DNA from: Thalassia testudinum
Taxonomy: Eukaryota > Streptophyta > Magnoliopsida > Alismatales > Hydrocharitaceae
Assembly: GCA_037157565.1 (NCBI GenBank)
Contig: JAZHRO010000036.1
Coordinates: 133,432,001-133,496,000 of the forward strand
Direction: 5' to 3'
Length of the DNA stretch: 64,000 nucleotides
The notes beneath the pieces are model-generated. The model was not told where the DNA came from. It saw only the letters and a list, made by a program, of their open reading frames with translations, and did no database searches. The translations under genes were made by a program, and so were the position numbers. This document shows positions 23,701-36,141 of the stretch, piece after piece; position 1 is the stretch's first letter, and every line of letters begins with the position of its first letter.

Positions 23701-24320
23701 AGTCTAAGTAGGTGGTGCTGGAGAGCTGGAACGGAGTGAAGCCGCCAGACGCCGGGATCGTGTCGGTGGAAGCGGGGAGTCGAAGCGTTCGGGAAAACAT
23801 GACTATGATGGGGTTCTTCATGGTTGGGCTGACGACACCGGTGGTGAACTTGGCTCTCCTCTTCCCCTTCTCCCTTTTGCCTCCAGCTGGCATCGCGACG
23901 ACATGTGTCTGGAAGCTCTCGACCACTCCACTGGTCGGTCGATCTCCAATCTCGACATCGCTCGCTTTGGTGCGACGGTATACTCCATCATTCACCACTC
24001 CACCAGTTCGACCTCGCCGGCAACACGTCGCAGTCTCCCGTGGCCACTGACATCCACCACTCTCTGCTCTCCTCCTCGGAGGTACGGTCACGTGGCCACT
24101 CTCCCCCCTTTCTGTCCAACATCTTCCCCATCATGGTCTCCACCACCGCCGACCTCGTGGTGCCCCAGAGCTCCTCGGCGACCCAGCCGGACAAGTCCTC
24201 CTTCTCGGAGGGCGCGACAGTAGAGGCAGTGGTCGAGGGTGGCCCGGCGCGGATCGGAGGAGGGAGAAGAAGAGGGCTTGATGGAGGAGACGGGTGGTGT
24301 GTAGGGTGTTAGGGTTAGAT
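23701..24320. other. GC-rich island, possible gene fragment
   Basis: A 600-bp GC-rich block in AT-rich surroundings with sharp edges. Frames are open on both strands (plus 23712-24050 and 23905-24312; minus 23693-24091). Product families are not recognisable and the frames overlap, so coding cannot be assigned. It could be a captured first exon, a promoter/CpG-rich fragment or part of an unknown transposon. CTTGATGGAGGAGACGG near its end resembles a 5' leader but is not diagnostic. Confidence 0.3.
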
Positions 24321-27300
24321 TTTTGAGGCTAAATTTTAAATCACCTCTTTTCAATCCGTGTAAAAATTTTGTTTGACTTTACTACAAGAAAGCGTATCAA
24401 ATAGTAGGAGGCTGCTTACTTCTGGATTATAAGATTATCCAAACATGTTCAAGTTACAGCCGTGATTGTCCAAACATGAAGATTTTTCTTGGAGATTCTT
24501 CCATCTCTCTTTCAGCCTTCATTGAATTCTGTTACAGATGAGAAGTCAAGTGTGTTTCATATTCTCCATGGTTTTGGCTTATTTACTTGGGATTTTTTGG
24601 TTGTGAATTTTGCAGTATCGCTAAATTCCGGTTGGTTTTTGTACAAACTGAAAACCCAGCTTTTCTGTATGCCGATGGAATATTTGGATCAAGAGACCAT
24701 TTATTTTTTTAAACGCTGCTGAAATTGAATCATATAGTTCCTTTTGCAAGAGTCCATGAACCTGCAGTAAACCTTCTACTTAGTGGTATTTCTTATAGTC
24801 AAGACTTAAGAAACTGCACACCTATTTGATGTTTGGCCATTGAGGATGGTAAGTTCCTTTTTGCTTGAAGATTTGACCGAAACGAAAAGCTCAATCAACT
24901 TTCCTTAATAATCAGGGTTGAATAGTGGATTCTAAAGTTCCAATATGATCTCTCACATGCTCATACCCTTATTCTAATTCCGAAAGAGTAAGATCAGTTT
25001 GGTGGCTTCTTTTTGGTCAGTTTTAACCTGATGCAATCCCCTGTCATTTTCCTATCTAACTTCTCATACTTTTTTTGATGTTTTGATGAAATGCTGCGTT
25101 CTTTTATCCTGACAATTCTTTTGATCCGTTGGATGGTTTTTGCTGACATGGTTAATTATAAAGGAGAAATATTATTTGATGTGGTTTTCTATGAAACATG
25201 GTATTTGATGTCAATATGGTCACTAATATCAATTTGGCATGAGAAGTCACTAAAGCCATTTTTCTTACTCCATCTTTTAGTGCCTTAACAATAAAAATTT
25301 GTGAGTGGTTACATATCTATGTGCTTAATTTTACTCCTAAAAAAATATTCTTATTATGTTTGATATGTATAAAAGTAGCATCAATTTAATCAGGTCTATG
25401 TGTGTCATGTTCACTTCCTCATTTGTGATAACCATGGATAGTTTTCATGCATATATTGGTATCATTTTGGTGCTCTGAAACTTTCATGTAGGAATTAGTC
25501 CAGTGTCCTAATTCGTTTGACAATATAATTCTTTTGACAGTTTTGAGGTGGCCATAAAGTGGAAGGAGCCAAGTTCTAGCCAAAAATCCCAAGCAAAAAG
25601 TTACAAGTAGATGCATTCATGGTGCTAATTTGTGCAACATGTGATTGGATTTTTTTTCTTACTTCCAGATTTTTGGGCTTGCTGATACTGAGAAAACTCC
25701 CACATAGGTGATGGTATTTACAGTTTTACTATAGAAATATGGAAAGGGGTTGGAAGAAAGTGAATTTAGAAGTACCGTTGGCAAGAATGTAGTTGGCAAT
25801 GATGCAATCACCATGGTGACATGGGAGGTTCGATCTATTTCCCTTCTGTGATATTCATATGATAGCTTTCAATCCATCCACAACATCATGTGCATTCGTT
25901 AAATATCTCTAACTTAGATATTTGTTAAAAGAGGTGCTCTGATAATGGATTATGGGATCAGATTATTTTTCTAGAATGTGTATATTTTGTTGATTGCCTT
26001 TTTCTGGTTAATACTTGGTTGTGTATGCCATTTGAGCCAATTGTTTGCACCAATCTTAACTATCAATGATTCTCTAGCTGCACATATATTCTAGATTAAG
26101 GAATTTAATGGATTGTAGTCCACATAATTGATCTGAAGTATTAGTAAATGTTACTTTTTATTTCAAAATGTTTAATTTTTGATAATTCATCACCTGAATT
26201 AATTCGATGAGTACTGATATGATATGGCGCAAAGGAAAATATTTGGTATTGGAGGTTGTGTGTGTGGTTTAGGTGATAGGGGTTCTGTGAGGGAGGAAAC
26301 TCCTGTTTGAGGGGTCTCATGAGGTAGTTGAATTAGAGCTAACCCTTGAATTCAAATGTTATTTAATCATGAAGGGATTAATTCTCATACTAAATTAGGC
26401 GACTCATATATATATTTTTTTGAGAAGCGTTAGGCCACTCATATTCGACAAGAAAACTTTGCAGTGCATGTATGTAGGAAGTTTTCTTTGATCAACTAAC
26501 ATCGTTAGCCAATCATCTGAAAAAAAAAACTGATCATTTGTAGTGAGACTCCTCTGCATTTAATTTATTAAAAAAATAAAAACAAGTTTAATATTTGAAA
26601 AGTTAAATGAATAGTGATAAAATTAAGGAAGAAATAATGCAGGTGAACACTTATCTTCTAATGGGACCAGGAGTTATCCATCTTCATGGCTTATGTATGG
26701 AGAGGATAAACTAGGGTACATAGTTTTACAGCAACTCTTGCCCATCCAAATCTGCTAAAGAATTGATTAAGCTGACTCATGTCATTTTCATAGAAGACAT
26801 GCTTTCATAATGAGTTGGTAGTTTTTATTTCTTTTCCCAAGAACAACTTACAATGGTCATCTTATTTAGTAAAACACATTATTGGAAAAACTTTTATGTC
26901 CAACTTTGTTAGTTACGATAATTACTTTTTTGCTTTTGTTTTTGCACTATCTCATTTTTTATTCATATTAATGTTTCATTGACTTGCTGATGTGCTTCAT
27001 AATGCATCTGCTCTAAAGTTTTTATTGTAAAATTTTGTTATGAAGGTGAAGTCAACCAATTCATTCCCTACAGTGAAGTGTGGGTAAAGATGCTCTAGTT
27101 TCAAGCTATAATGACCTCGTTCAGAAGATTCCACACAAGGATGGGCTTGCATAATTCAATTGTGGCTGCACCATCTCACAAGCACTATCTCTTCCAAGCT
27201 TAAGGAATCCCCTGAATGCTCCTAAAGATATAACCAACTCAGAGTAATAATCCATCTGCTTGATTGGAAATGTAGTTAAGGACATATGGTCAATGGCCAA

Positions 27301-30300
27301 TTAGTCTCAACGATAAATCAATCTCCTAATTCAATCAAGGAGAGAATACATATCCTGTATTTTCTCTAGCCAAAATCTTAACCAATAATAGAAGATCAGA
27401 TCACTGAAAGTAAAGGTGTGCTTTATTCATGAAATAACAAGTATATGAAATACAACAAGGATTCTCAAATACAAGAAAACAAAAAAAAAGGGAAGAGAGG
27501 CAAACTGCCAATGCTCCTCTAGGAAGTTGGTCCATAACACTACTAAAGGTGAATCTAACATGAAACTTGCTTGCTATTTTGGATTGCTTTTTTCTCTACC
27601 TTGATTTCCTTTGAATATATAAAAGATTGGAGTAACACCCTAATCTCTAGCTCATTTTAATTGAGCTTCTGTTGAGGATTAACTTTTGAAACATGTTTAG
27701 TTGCCAATTTCATATGCACAATTTCACAGTAAACAAATCATAAATTGAATTAAAAAAAGACTTCTTTCCTTATTCCATCATATATGAGAGGATAATAGGG
27801 GAAAACTAAATTTCATGTACAAAACTACAAACTAAAAGATCCTCCAAATAAAAGAAGGGAATAATATACGAAAGTAAAGATCAAACATTTCAGGCAACTC
27901 TTCTAAATCCTCAAGCACGCTAATATCCAACTCTGCACATAACTCATGCCAGTGTCCTATGTTTCATAAGCCTCCTCGGTTTTATCCCAAGGATTTGGCA
28001 CAATTGATCTATCAAGACCTATAACCTGGATGGAATTGTGATAGCAATTCTAAAGAGTAGTAACGAGGTAGTTTTCATTTTCTTCATTTATTTAATTACA
28101 AATAATATCTATATAAATCTTTCAAGTCTTCATGATCGTTGAAGAATGCTTTGACAGGAATCTATGTGAAACAACTGGAATATCGTCCTCAATGCAAAAC
28201 AATAGTGCTTTTGAATAATTGTCACCAGCCTTCTGAGTCAGACGAGTTTTCTAAGTGAAGATTGTGTTGCAAAATTTTTTTGCTTATTATTTCTATAATT
28301 AATAGAAAAGTAGTAAGTTACCTAATTTTGATGTCAATAAAATATAAACAAGGCTTAACTTGTATATAGAGATGATTGCAAAGTTAATCACAACCTGATT
28401 GAACTTGGAATAGGAATAAGTATGAGAAAAACATCTTGACATGGAAAAATCATTGTACAGAAGCTTACTTGCAATCAATAAAGCTTCTTAAGAATCAAAG
28501 TTGCATGAAACAACTTTTATTTAGATTATTTGGCAAGGTCTTGAATAAGTTAATTAATCAACATAGGTTGCTCATGGTCTATTAAACAATTTTTTAAATG
28601 CAAAGATTAATTTATTCATTAGAAGATCCATTTATAACTTGGTTACAATTTTTTAATTGTTGTAATCATAATAAACGAAACTGTATTTACCAATTTCTCC
28701 AAACTTGTTCAACTAGTTAAATAATGACTATCATTTGATTATAACAGTTTGCAAAAAAGGATTAATTATAATGATTAATTATGATTGGTTTCACAAGTTC
28801 AGATGTGAAGAACAAAGATAATAGTTTGTTCCCTCCTCAACTATGAATAGAGATGAATTTCTAGCCTTTCTTCAACACAACAATTGAGAAGACCTCTCTT
28901 GATGGAGCCTTTATGTGTGGATGATCCAATTGAAATGCCCAAAAGTCCTTGCGACTTAGAAATGGGTTGGAACGTGAGGATAGGGTGATGATGATATGAA
29001 GACTAGCACGGAGGACGTGATAACTTGTTACCAAGAGATTTGGATCTATCAGATGCACCATCACTCGTTGAAGTGCGGTGGAGCATAAAAATGTTCGATG
29101 TCTTTCCTACAGATCTCAAGAAATGTTTTATAGCATCCTTTGGCAACCCATGAGACAAAAAAGACATCTTTAACATGTTTACACATAATTGCAAGAATAA
29201 GGAAGGTGGCCATATGGAAATATGATGACAGATAAGACCACAAATTATGTTGCTATAGTAGTAACTGGTGCAATCTCCATTGGCGCCCTTTTTACATCCC
29301 AAGGCAAGCATTAGTATTCCATACTTTTGGTTGAATCCCTAGTACCATCTGAATCCTTGTTTGCATTACGAAGTCATGCCTACAAGGATTTAGGAGCTGC
29401 ATGAATCCTTCTTCAAGGGTGAATCTGGCTTCCCCTATGCACCTTGATCTTAATCCATCCTGTCCAAATCCAACCCCGTGTAGAATTCCATTACTTCCTG
29501 CTTTAACCTTATATCCAGATGTGAACTAAGATCGGACCTAGTTGTTGCAACCTCGAACGCAATCTAATTTCTTAGGGTGAGGGTCACAGCCCGATCTTTA
29601 TCATCTTTAGTTCTCTTGTTTTTTTCTCTTGTGTTCTAATAATTAGAAAACTTCCAAGCATGAGATTCTTAGAAATATGCAAAGTTCTTTGTCTTGAGAT
29701 ATAATCCATTTGTTAACTAATAAACTATTTTCAGTGGTTTCTTAGTTCCATGGTAAATTCGTTCCTATTTCAGAGTAGCACATTGCCATATCATTCTTAT
29801 TAATCCCATTAATTAACGATATATTTTATTAAAAAATATAGGATATATTTATAATAAGAATAGTTTTGAAATTGTCATTGCACTGTTATTGCTCATGTCA
29901 CATTGTACATGGGGATAATGTCTCTTGAAAGAGATATTTGATAGTGTTTTATCCATGTGCCCCATGTGTGGAAAGATTGTATTGAGTTAGGTTATCCTTA
30001 ATTATAGTCTAGTTTCCAGCGCTTTTTGTGGTGGGCTTGGAAAAATCCCGAGTTAAAGAACCTTTGATAGTACATTGACTCTAAGAATGAACCACTCTAA
30101 AATCCTAGTGTTTATTGTGATATGATTATGTCGTGATTACATTACTATGATATTACATTTATATTATTGTATTTGTCATAGAATATTGTTGTACACATGA
30201 GTGTGGCTTTTAAAGATGAGACATTGTTCACCTCCATCTAATTTTACCTACACTTAAGTGTTGTGGATTCAACTATGCGTGGTGACTTCCTAAAAGCATT

Positions 30301-30849
30301 TTAATTATATCTTAACTCGAGGCTTGTAATTCTCTATTAGAATTTTTAGTTGATTCTATTAAAAGGGGCTAATTCCATTAGGCATTTATCCAGCCAATTA
30401 AGACATGTGGCAACATCTTAAGCTACTTAATTTTGTCCCTAATAATGCAACCTAGTATGTTGGTTTCTTATGTAGTGAATTAGGATTTGCAATAGTTTCT
30501 TAGTTCATCTTCTTCATTTATTTAGTCAACTTGGTATTATCCTAGTCGACTACCAACTCTTAAATTTGTATTTCATTAGTCCTCTATATCTCTCAAAGTC
30601 AAAGGCAGATTATAAGATTACTTACTATTAATTAAAATTTCCCCCTTATTTGATGTGTTTATATAGTTGTAATCTTAGTTTTGTAATGTTACTACGAGAC
30701 CAAGGGATAGTATATTATCTTGATTAAATAATGTGATTTTATTGTGAACTTACCAAATTAGATGAATATCTTGTGGAATAAATAAAGTTGTGTGCTCTTG
30801 GAGAAAAAAGAAAGGAATAAAAGAACAAATGTAACTTTTACAAGAATTT
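24321..30849. other. Long AT-rich intergenic region
   Basis: 6.5 kb with no convincing gene or domain. Open frames are short and AT-biased. Old unrecognised transposon remnants are likely; I see none that I can bound. Confidence 0.5.
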
Positions 30850-31249
30850 CATTGTGTGGAGAAATCCTAAAATCATATTCACACTATCGTAAATGCAACG
30901 GAAGGGATCTATCTCTTTTATAGAGAGCATGGATTCTAAAAATAGAAAAAGCTAAAAAATATGAAATCCTAAAAATAAGAAACCAATCCTAATTCAAAAT
31001 CCTAATTAATTCCTATTAGAGATTTAGATCTTTTCTCATTTGGAAAGATCTAATCTCTTAACAAATCCTAATAGAATCTAAACAAATCTTCTAGATTTGG
31101 TAAAGACCAAATCTTATCAAATCTCCTAACATATTTTCCTAAAATCTATTTACTAAATATAGCAAACTTAACAAATAAGAAAATACTTCAAATTTGATCT
31201 TTTGGACCACCAAAATCGACAACCCATATGGGCCTTGAGATGTTGCCAC

Positions 31250-31305
31250 GTGGCACTTGCCACGTGGCCTACTGGCTGCCACGTGGCAGTGCGACGTGGT
31301 TGGTT
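31250..31305. promoter_or_regulatory. Triplicated CCACGTGG (G-box) cluster in the left LTR of G
   Basis: CCACGTGG occurs three times, followed by a CGACGTGG variant, within about 60 bp. The right LTR has a single decayed TATGTGG at the same place. CACGTG is the plant G-box bound by bZIP and bHLH factors. The repeats account for the 48-bp length difference between the two LTRs. Confidence 0.75.
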
Positions 31306-31369
31306 TTATTCCCAATACTTTGGAAATCCCAACACCCTCGCAAGTCAAGATCGGGGAGGTTGCAGACTT

Positions 31370-31690
31370 CGATGAGAAGACGGCGACGACACCCGCCTCG
31401 TGTCATAGAAGATGATGGCGGCAATGTTCGCCTTGCATCACAAAAGACGACGACAGTGTCCTCTTGCCTTGCATCAGGAGTAGATGACTACAGTGGCATC
31501 CTCCTGCCTTGCGTCACAGAAGATGATGGCGGCAATGTCCGCCTCGCATCACAAAAGACGATGGCGACTTCCTCCTCCCTTCCCGCATCATGAGTAGATG
31601 GTGACATGGTGACCTCCCGCCTCGCGTCAGGAGTAGATGACGACGACGACATCCTCTTGCCTCACGTCAAAGAGTAGATGATCACGTGGT
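31370..31690. repeat. Degenerate tandem repeat in the internal part of G
   Basis: Units of roughly 45-60 bp recur, built from GATGACGGCGGCAATG-like and CGCATCACAAAAGACGA-like pieces alternating with GGAGTAGATGA. A further partial unit lies at 31935-31995. An open plus-strand frame at 31228-31593 crosses the LTR border and is antisense to the element, so it is probably not a gene. Confidence 0.65.
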
Positions 31691-32618
31691 CTTTCTTTAA
31701 ACAAACGCAGCTAGTCATCCAAGGGGCTGCTTGCCTCCTGACCGAACCTGCAACAACCATTCCAAGCTTGGACCAACCACCCACAGTCTGCAGTAGCCCC
31801 TAGCGCCAGCTTAGTGCCATAACAGGACCCGTCCAGGAGCCAGACCAGCCTCTCCACGTGTTGCAGCAGGCCCTGCAGCTACCATTTCAATCGATTCTCC
31901 CTGCTGCAGACCGGTCTGGAGAGCTGCCACAGAAAATGACGACGGTAGTGACATCCGCCTCACGTCATAGAAGACGACGACGGTGATAGCTGCCTTGTGC
32001 CCGATGACAATGCTGGATCAGAGGAGTCAGTGGAATGAAGAAGGAGAACAAGCGGAAGGGGAGAGGGCCTCTCTGGAGGTTGTCGGTGGCTAGCTGGCTG
32101 GCCGTCGGAGGGCTGTCTCCCCCTCTAGAGTTTCTTGTCTTAGCTCCGAAGAAACGATGACTCTGATACCATGTGGAGAAATGCTGAAACTATATTCACA
32201 CTGCTGTAAATACAATGGAAGGGTCCATCTCTTTTATAGAGAGCATGGGCTCTAAAAATAGAAAAGCTAAAAATAGGAAATCCTAAAAATAGGAAACCAA
32301 TCCTAATTCAAAATCCCAATTAATTCCTATTAGAGATTTAGATCTTTTCTCATTTGGAAAGATCTAATCTCTTAACAAATCCTAATAGAATCTAAACAAA
32401 TCTTCTAGATTTGGTAAAGACTAAATCTTACCAAATCTCCTAACATATTTTCCTAAAATTTATTTGCTAAAAATAGCAAACTTAACTAATAAGAAAAGAC
32501 TCAAAATTTGGTCTTTTGGACCACCAAAATCGACAGCCCATATGGGCCTTGAGATGTTGCTATGTGGCTGGTTTTATTTCCAACACTTCTGAAAATCCCA
32601 ACACATTGAAAATAAAAT

Positions 32619-32747
32619 TGTTGAGGCTAAGGGATATATGTGTCATTTTTGCTCTTTCTTGGGTGATTGTAATTTACCCAAATCTCTCTAATATAAAAGA
32701 GAGGCTAAGGTTTCCTTTGAATGAATTAATCACTTTTTTCCTTCACA
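32619..32747 (+). repeat. 5' LTR of copia F
   Basis: 129 bp, TGTTGAGGCTAAGGG to CCTTCACA. Starts only 10 bp after the target duplication of element G. Confidence 0.85.
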
Positions 32748-32764
32748 TTTTATCAGATCAACGG

Positions 32765-33560
32765 TCCTAGGCTGGTGCTTCGATATCCTACAAAATACCC
32801 ACCCAAAAGATGTTTGAATCACCAACAAATGGGTGATTCCATGGAAGAAAGGAGGCAAGATTGCAGTGGCAGTAGCAGCAACATGGGAGAAGATCCCAGC
32901 ACCATTGCTTACGCTGCAGCACCGGTCCGGGTTGCCAACGTTGCCATTGTTGGCTTGCCAGCGGCCTAGCAAGTCGATGGGTGCATGGTGACCCATGTTA
33001 GGGGTGTTCTACTCAGTGTGATAAGTCTTCTCTCATGCCTAATATGCATGGTGATAAGCATTTTCTCACCACATTTGATCAAGTCCTTTTTCCTAAGTAT
33101 GGTGAGTTTTCTTGTGCTGAACAAGTGGAATTAGACTATTTGAAGGGTCTATTTTAGACTAACGGAGGCGTGCATTTGCAGCCTAAGAAGGTTCATAGAA
33201 GAAGATGGGGGTCAGAGGAGTTTGGGTTGTTGACTCTGGCGCCTCCATACACCTCACAGGGGATATGAAGAGATTGGAAAATCCCATTCATCCATGTGGG
33301 ATCAGAGATGTTAGAGTGGCTAATGGGGCCACATCTCCAATCATGGTTGTTGGGGGTGTGCGTACTTCTTAGAAGATGATAATCAAAGCGGTTCATTGTG
33401 CTCCAGAGTTTCCGATGAACCTATTATCTGTGAGTTGTATCTGCAAGGACCTTGGATGTCATGTGGTGTTCGATGAGGATCATTGCTATATTCAAAATTG
33501 ACAGACGGGAGAGATTACAGGTGGGGGTATAGAACGAGATGGTCTCTATTACCTAGACAC
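32765..33560 (+). pseudogene. Gag remnant and protease of copia F
   Basis: Only about 450 bp separate the primer site from the protease, so most of gag is deleted or unrecognisable. The protease motif VWVVDSGASIHLTG (DSGA codons 33232-33243) is intact and continues to MNLLSVSCICKDLG. Stops occur at about 33370 and 33500. Confidence 0.8.
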
Positions 33561-33589
33561 ATCTACACTGTTTTCTGGAGCCATATCCA

Positions 33590-34200
33590 TAGCCTCTGAT
33601 CTTTGGTTGTGGCACAGGAGACTTGGACACCTATCACTTAAGAAGATACGACAGATGTATCCTGGATTGCCAGATTCTTTAACTCTGCAGTGCGAGGACT
33701 GTTAGCCTGGGAAGTATCACAGGAGCACCTACCTATGGAGAGTTGATGGGTTAAGTGGTGTTCCCTTTTCTTTGGTGCATTGTGATGTTTCGGGCCCTTC
33801 TAGAGTTCCTACCCCAGGAGGGCATCAATATTATGCTGTTATTGTGGATGATCATAGTCGTCTTACTTAGGTCTTCTTGATGAAGATGCACTCAAAGATC
33901 CCTCAGATTATTCAGTAGTTCTAGTTAGAGGTTTAGACTCAGTACTCTAGCGCAGTTAGAGTTTTTCGCAGTGATAATGTCTTAAAGTTTATGCAGCGAG
34001 ATGTCTAGAGCCTCTTCTCCTCTAGAGGCATTGTTCACCAGACTTATGTGCACACATCTCAACAGAATGGCGTGGCTGAGCGCAAGCTCCGACACCTTTT
34101 GGATATTGCTAGGACCTTGATGATCCATATGAAAGCTCCTAAGGAATTCTGGGGGGATGCCATACTTATTGCAATTTTTATCTGATTAATCGGGTGCCTT
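33590..34200 (+). pseudogene. Integrase of copia F
   Basis: The pre-integrase motif LWLWHRRLGHLSLKK (near 33601-33645) and the core (HCDVSGPSRVPTPGG, VIVDDHSR, FRSDN, HTSQQNGVAERKLRHLL) are present. Stops interrupt the core between the first and second catalytic Asp. A frameshift follows near 34175. Confidence 0.85.
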
Positions 34201-34659
34201 CATTTGTTCTTGGATTCAGATTGTGACAGGTCATTTCCTTTTCCACTAAGGGTTTTCGGGTGCACTTATTTTGTTCAGGCACATGGCAATCAAGACAAGT
34301 TTTCTCATTGGACAGTCAAATGCGTCTTTCTTGGTTGTTTCAAGACACAGAAGGGATACAGGTGCTATGACCCGACTCGTAGGAGAACACTGTTACTGCA
34401 GTCCCCTATTTCTCAGAAGAAGGAACTTCTATTCAGCTTATCTTAGAGGAGATAGGTTTATCACAGGAGATCACAAACTTTGTTAGATATAGTGCCATGT
34501 TCCATACAAACAGATGAGAGCAGTTCAGATATAGAGTAGGAGCCAGTCCTGAGGAGATCTAGCAAAGCGTGCACTCTTCACCCTATTTTATAGTATATAG
34601 GGGTTGCCCACCTTGAGGATGGTGTTCGCCAGTTTGCCTCTACTATTACTACTGTTGTT

Positions 34660-35547
34660 ATCCCTGGAGATTTCACTCAATCCTTTCAGGACTCTAGGTG
34701 GTGTGCAGCGATGGATGAGGAGATGCAGACATTGCAGTCATGGAAGACATGGGATCTTGTGCCATGTCCTCCCGATGCTACAGTGGTGGACTGTAGATGG
34801 GTTTACACCATCAAGTATAGAGTAAATAGGATAGTGGACAAATACAAGGCTAGGCTGGTAGCCAAAGGCTTCACTTAGACCTACGGGATAGACTATCTTG
34901 AGATATTTTCTCTTATACCTCATATTACTTGTATTAGGATCCTTCTATTTGTAGTTGTTGTTACAAGATGGCCTTTATCTCAGCTTGATGTTAAAAATGC
35001 TTTCTTGTATAGTGATTTATTTGAGGAGGTGTACATGAGAACCATCAGGCTATAGTAGTTAGAGGGAGCTTGTTTGTCGCCTGAGGAAGGCCATATGTGG
35101 CTTGAAGCAGAGTCCTTGTGCCTAGTTTGAGAGGTTTAGCTTTGAGGTTGAGAATATTGGGTTTCGATGCTCTACTTTTGACCATTCTATCTTCATTAGG
35201 AAGACTAGGTATGGTGATCGTGCTCTTGTTGTTAGTTTAGCTATTTATGTAGATGACATGATCCTTATTGGTGATGACAAGGATGTGATTGCTCAGATCA
35301 AGTCTTTCTTACAATCTACATTTTTCACGAAGGGCTTAGGTGATCTTAGATATTTTTTGAGGATTGAGGCCATATGACAGGGATTGTGTCTTTCCTTGTC
35401 ATAGAGGCAGCATACATTGCAGATTCATGAGGAGGCTGGTTTGCTTGGGACTAAGCCTTCTGCTATCCTTGTTGAGCCTCTATCTACGCATTCTTGTGAT
35501 GAGGATGATCCATCATATGAAGATATTATTCGATACCGCAGCACAGT
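34660..35547 (+). pseudogene. Reverse transcriptase of copia F, 5' part
   Basis: YKARLVAKGFT, QLDVKNAFLY and the catalytic box IYVDDMILIGDD (YVDD codons 35246-35257) are visible in shifting frames. The sequence breaks at 35547 where solo LTR E inserted, and resumes at 44729. Confidence 0.88.
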
Positions 35548-35899
35548 TGTAAGGGTCCTAAAATTTTATGACTATTTTGGAATCTGATAAGGTCTATTTT
35601 TCATTCCTTAATTCAACCATTCAAGGCATTATGGCCCTTTTATTTTTGGATTCCACTTCGCCTTAATATTTCCTGCCATTTAAGAGAAAAATTGGATTGG
35701 TGGACCTACTTTGAATCCAAGTTTTGGGTGGAGGGGCTTGATATGCAAACCACCATCCTGTATAGGGAGGGAATGGCTTGCATGAGAAGCCACTCCTCTT
35801 CATTGTGTTGGCAACGAGAGGGAAGGGAGAGCAACACCACCATCCATCGTCCACTCTCGTCCTTCCTCCTCTCGTCAGCTCCCCTCCTTCCTCTCCACT

Positions 35900-36085
35900 G
35901 TCGCTATTGCTGCTGTTGCGGCTGCGTTTTCTATTGCAGCGGCTGCTGCGTGGGCTAAGGCGGCCCTGCTGCGATCGGCCAGCCCCATGCGCTGCTGCTG
36001 TTGCCGTAATTGGTGCTATTGCAGTAGCTGCTGTTGCGGCTACTATTGTGCTCACAGCAGCTGCTGCGGCTACGCTGCTGTTGAC
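35900..36085. repeat. GCTGCTG/TGCGGC-rich low-complexity tract in E
   Basis: Irregular trinucleotide-like repeats of GCTGCTG, GCGGCTG and GTTGCGG types, giving long Ala- or Cys-rich open frames on both strands with no domain meaning. Confidence 0.7.
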
Positions 36086-36141
36086 TCTGAATCACTAGGT
36101 GACGGAGGAGTTTAGGACCCCATCAAGGCCTCGCACGGTAG

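Larger units (their letters stand above)
30850..32608 (-). mobile_element. Non-autonomous LTR retrotransposon G
   Basis: Two LTRs in direct orientation, 30855-31334 (480 bp) and 32172-32603 (432 bp), flank 837 bp of internal DNA. The 5-bp duplication CATTG is present at both ends (30850-30854 and 32604-32608). A primer site TGGTATCAGAGTCA lies on the minus strand directly against the right LTR (32158-32171), so the right LTR is the 5' one. LTR termini in sense are TGTTGGGATTT...TTCTCCACA. The internal part has no reverse transcriptase or gag; it is built largely of degenerate tandem units. Size and lack of coding place it between TRIM and LARD types. Confidence 0.93.

Noticed and set aside
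31228..31593. 121-codon plus-strand frame starting in the left LTR of G
   Set aside because: It is antisense to the element and follows the tandem units rather than a protein domain.
35692..36098. Ala/Cys-rich frames in the GCTGCTG tract
   Set aside because: They result from trinucleotide-like low complexity in LTR E and are open on both strands.
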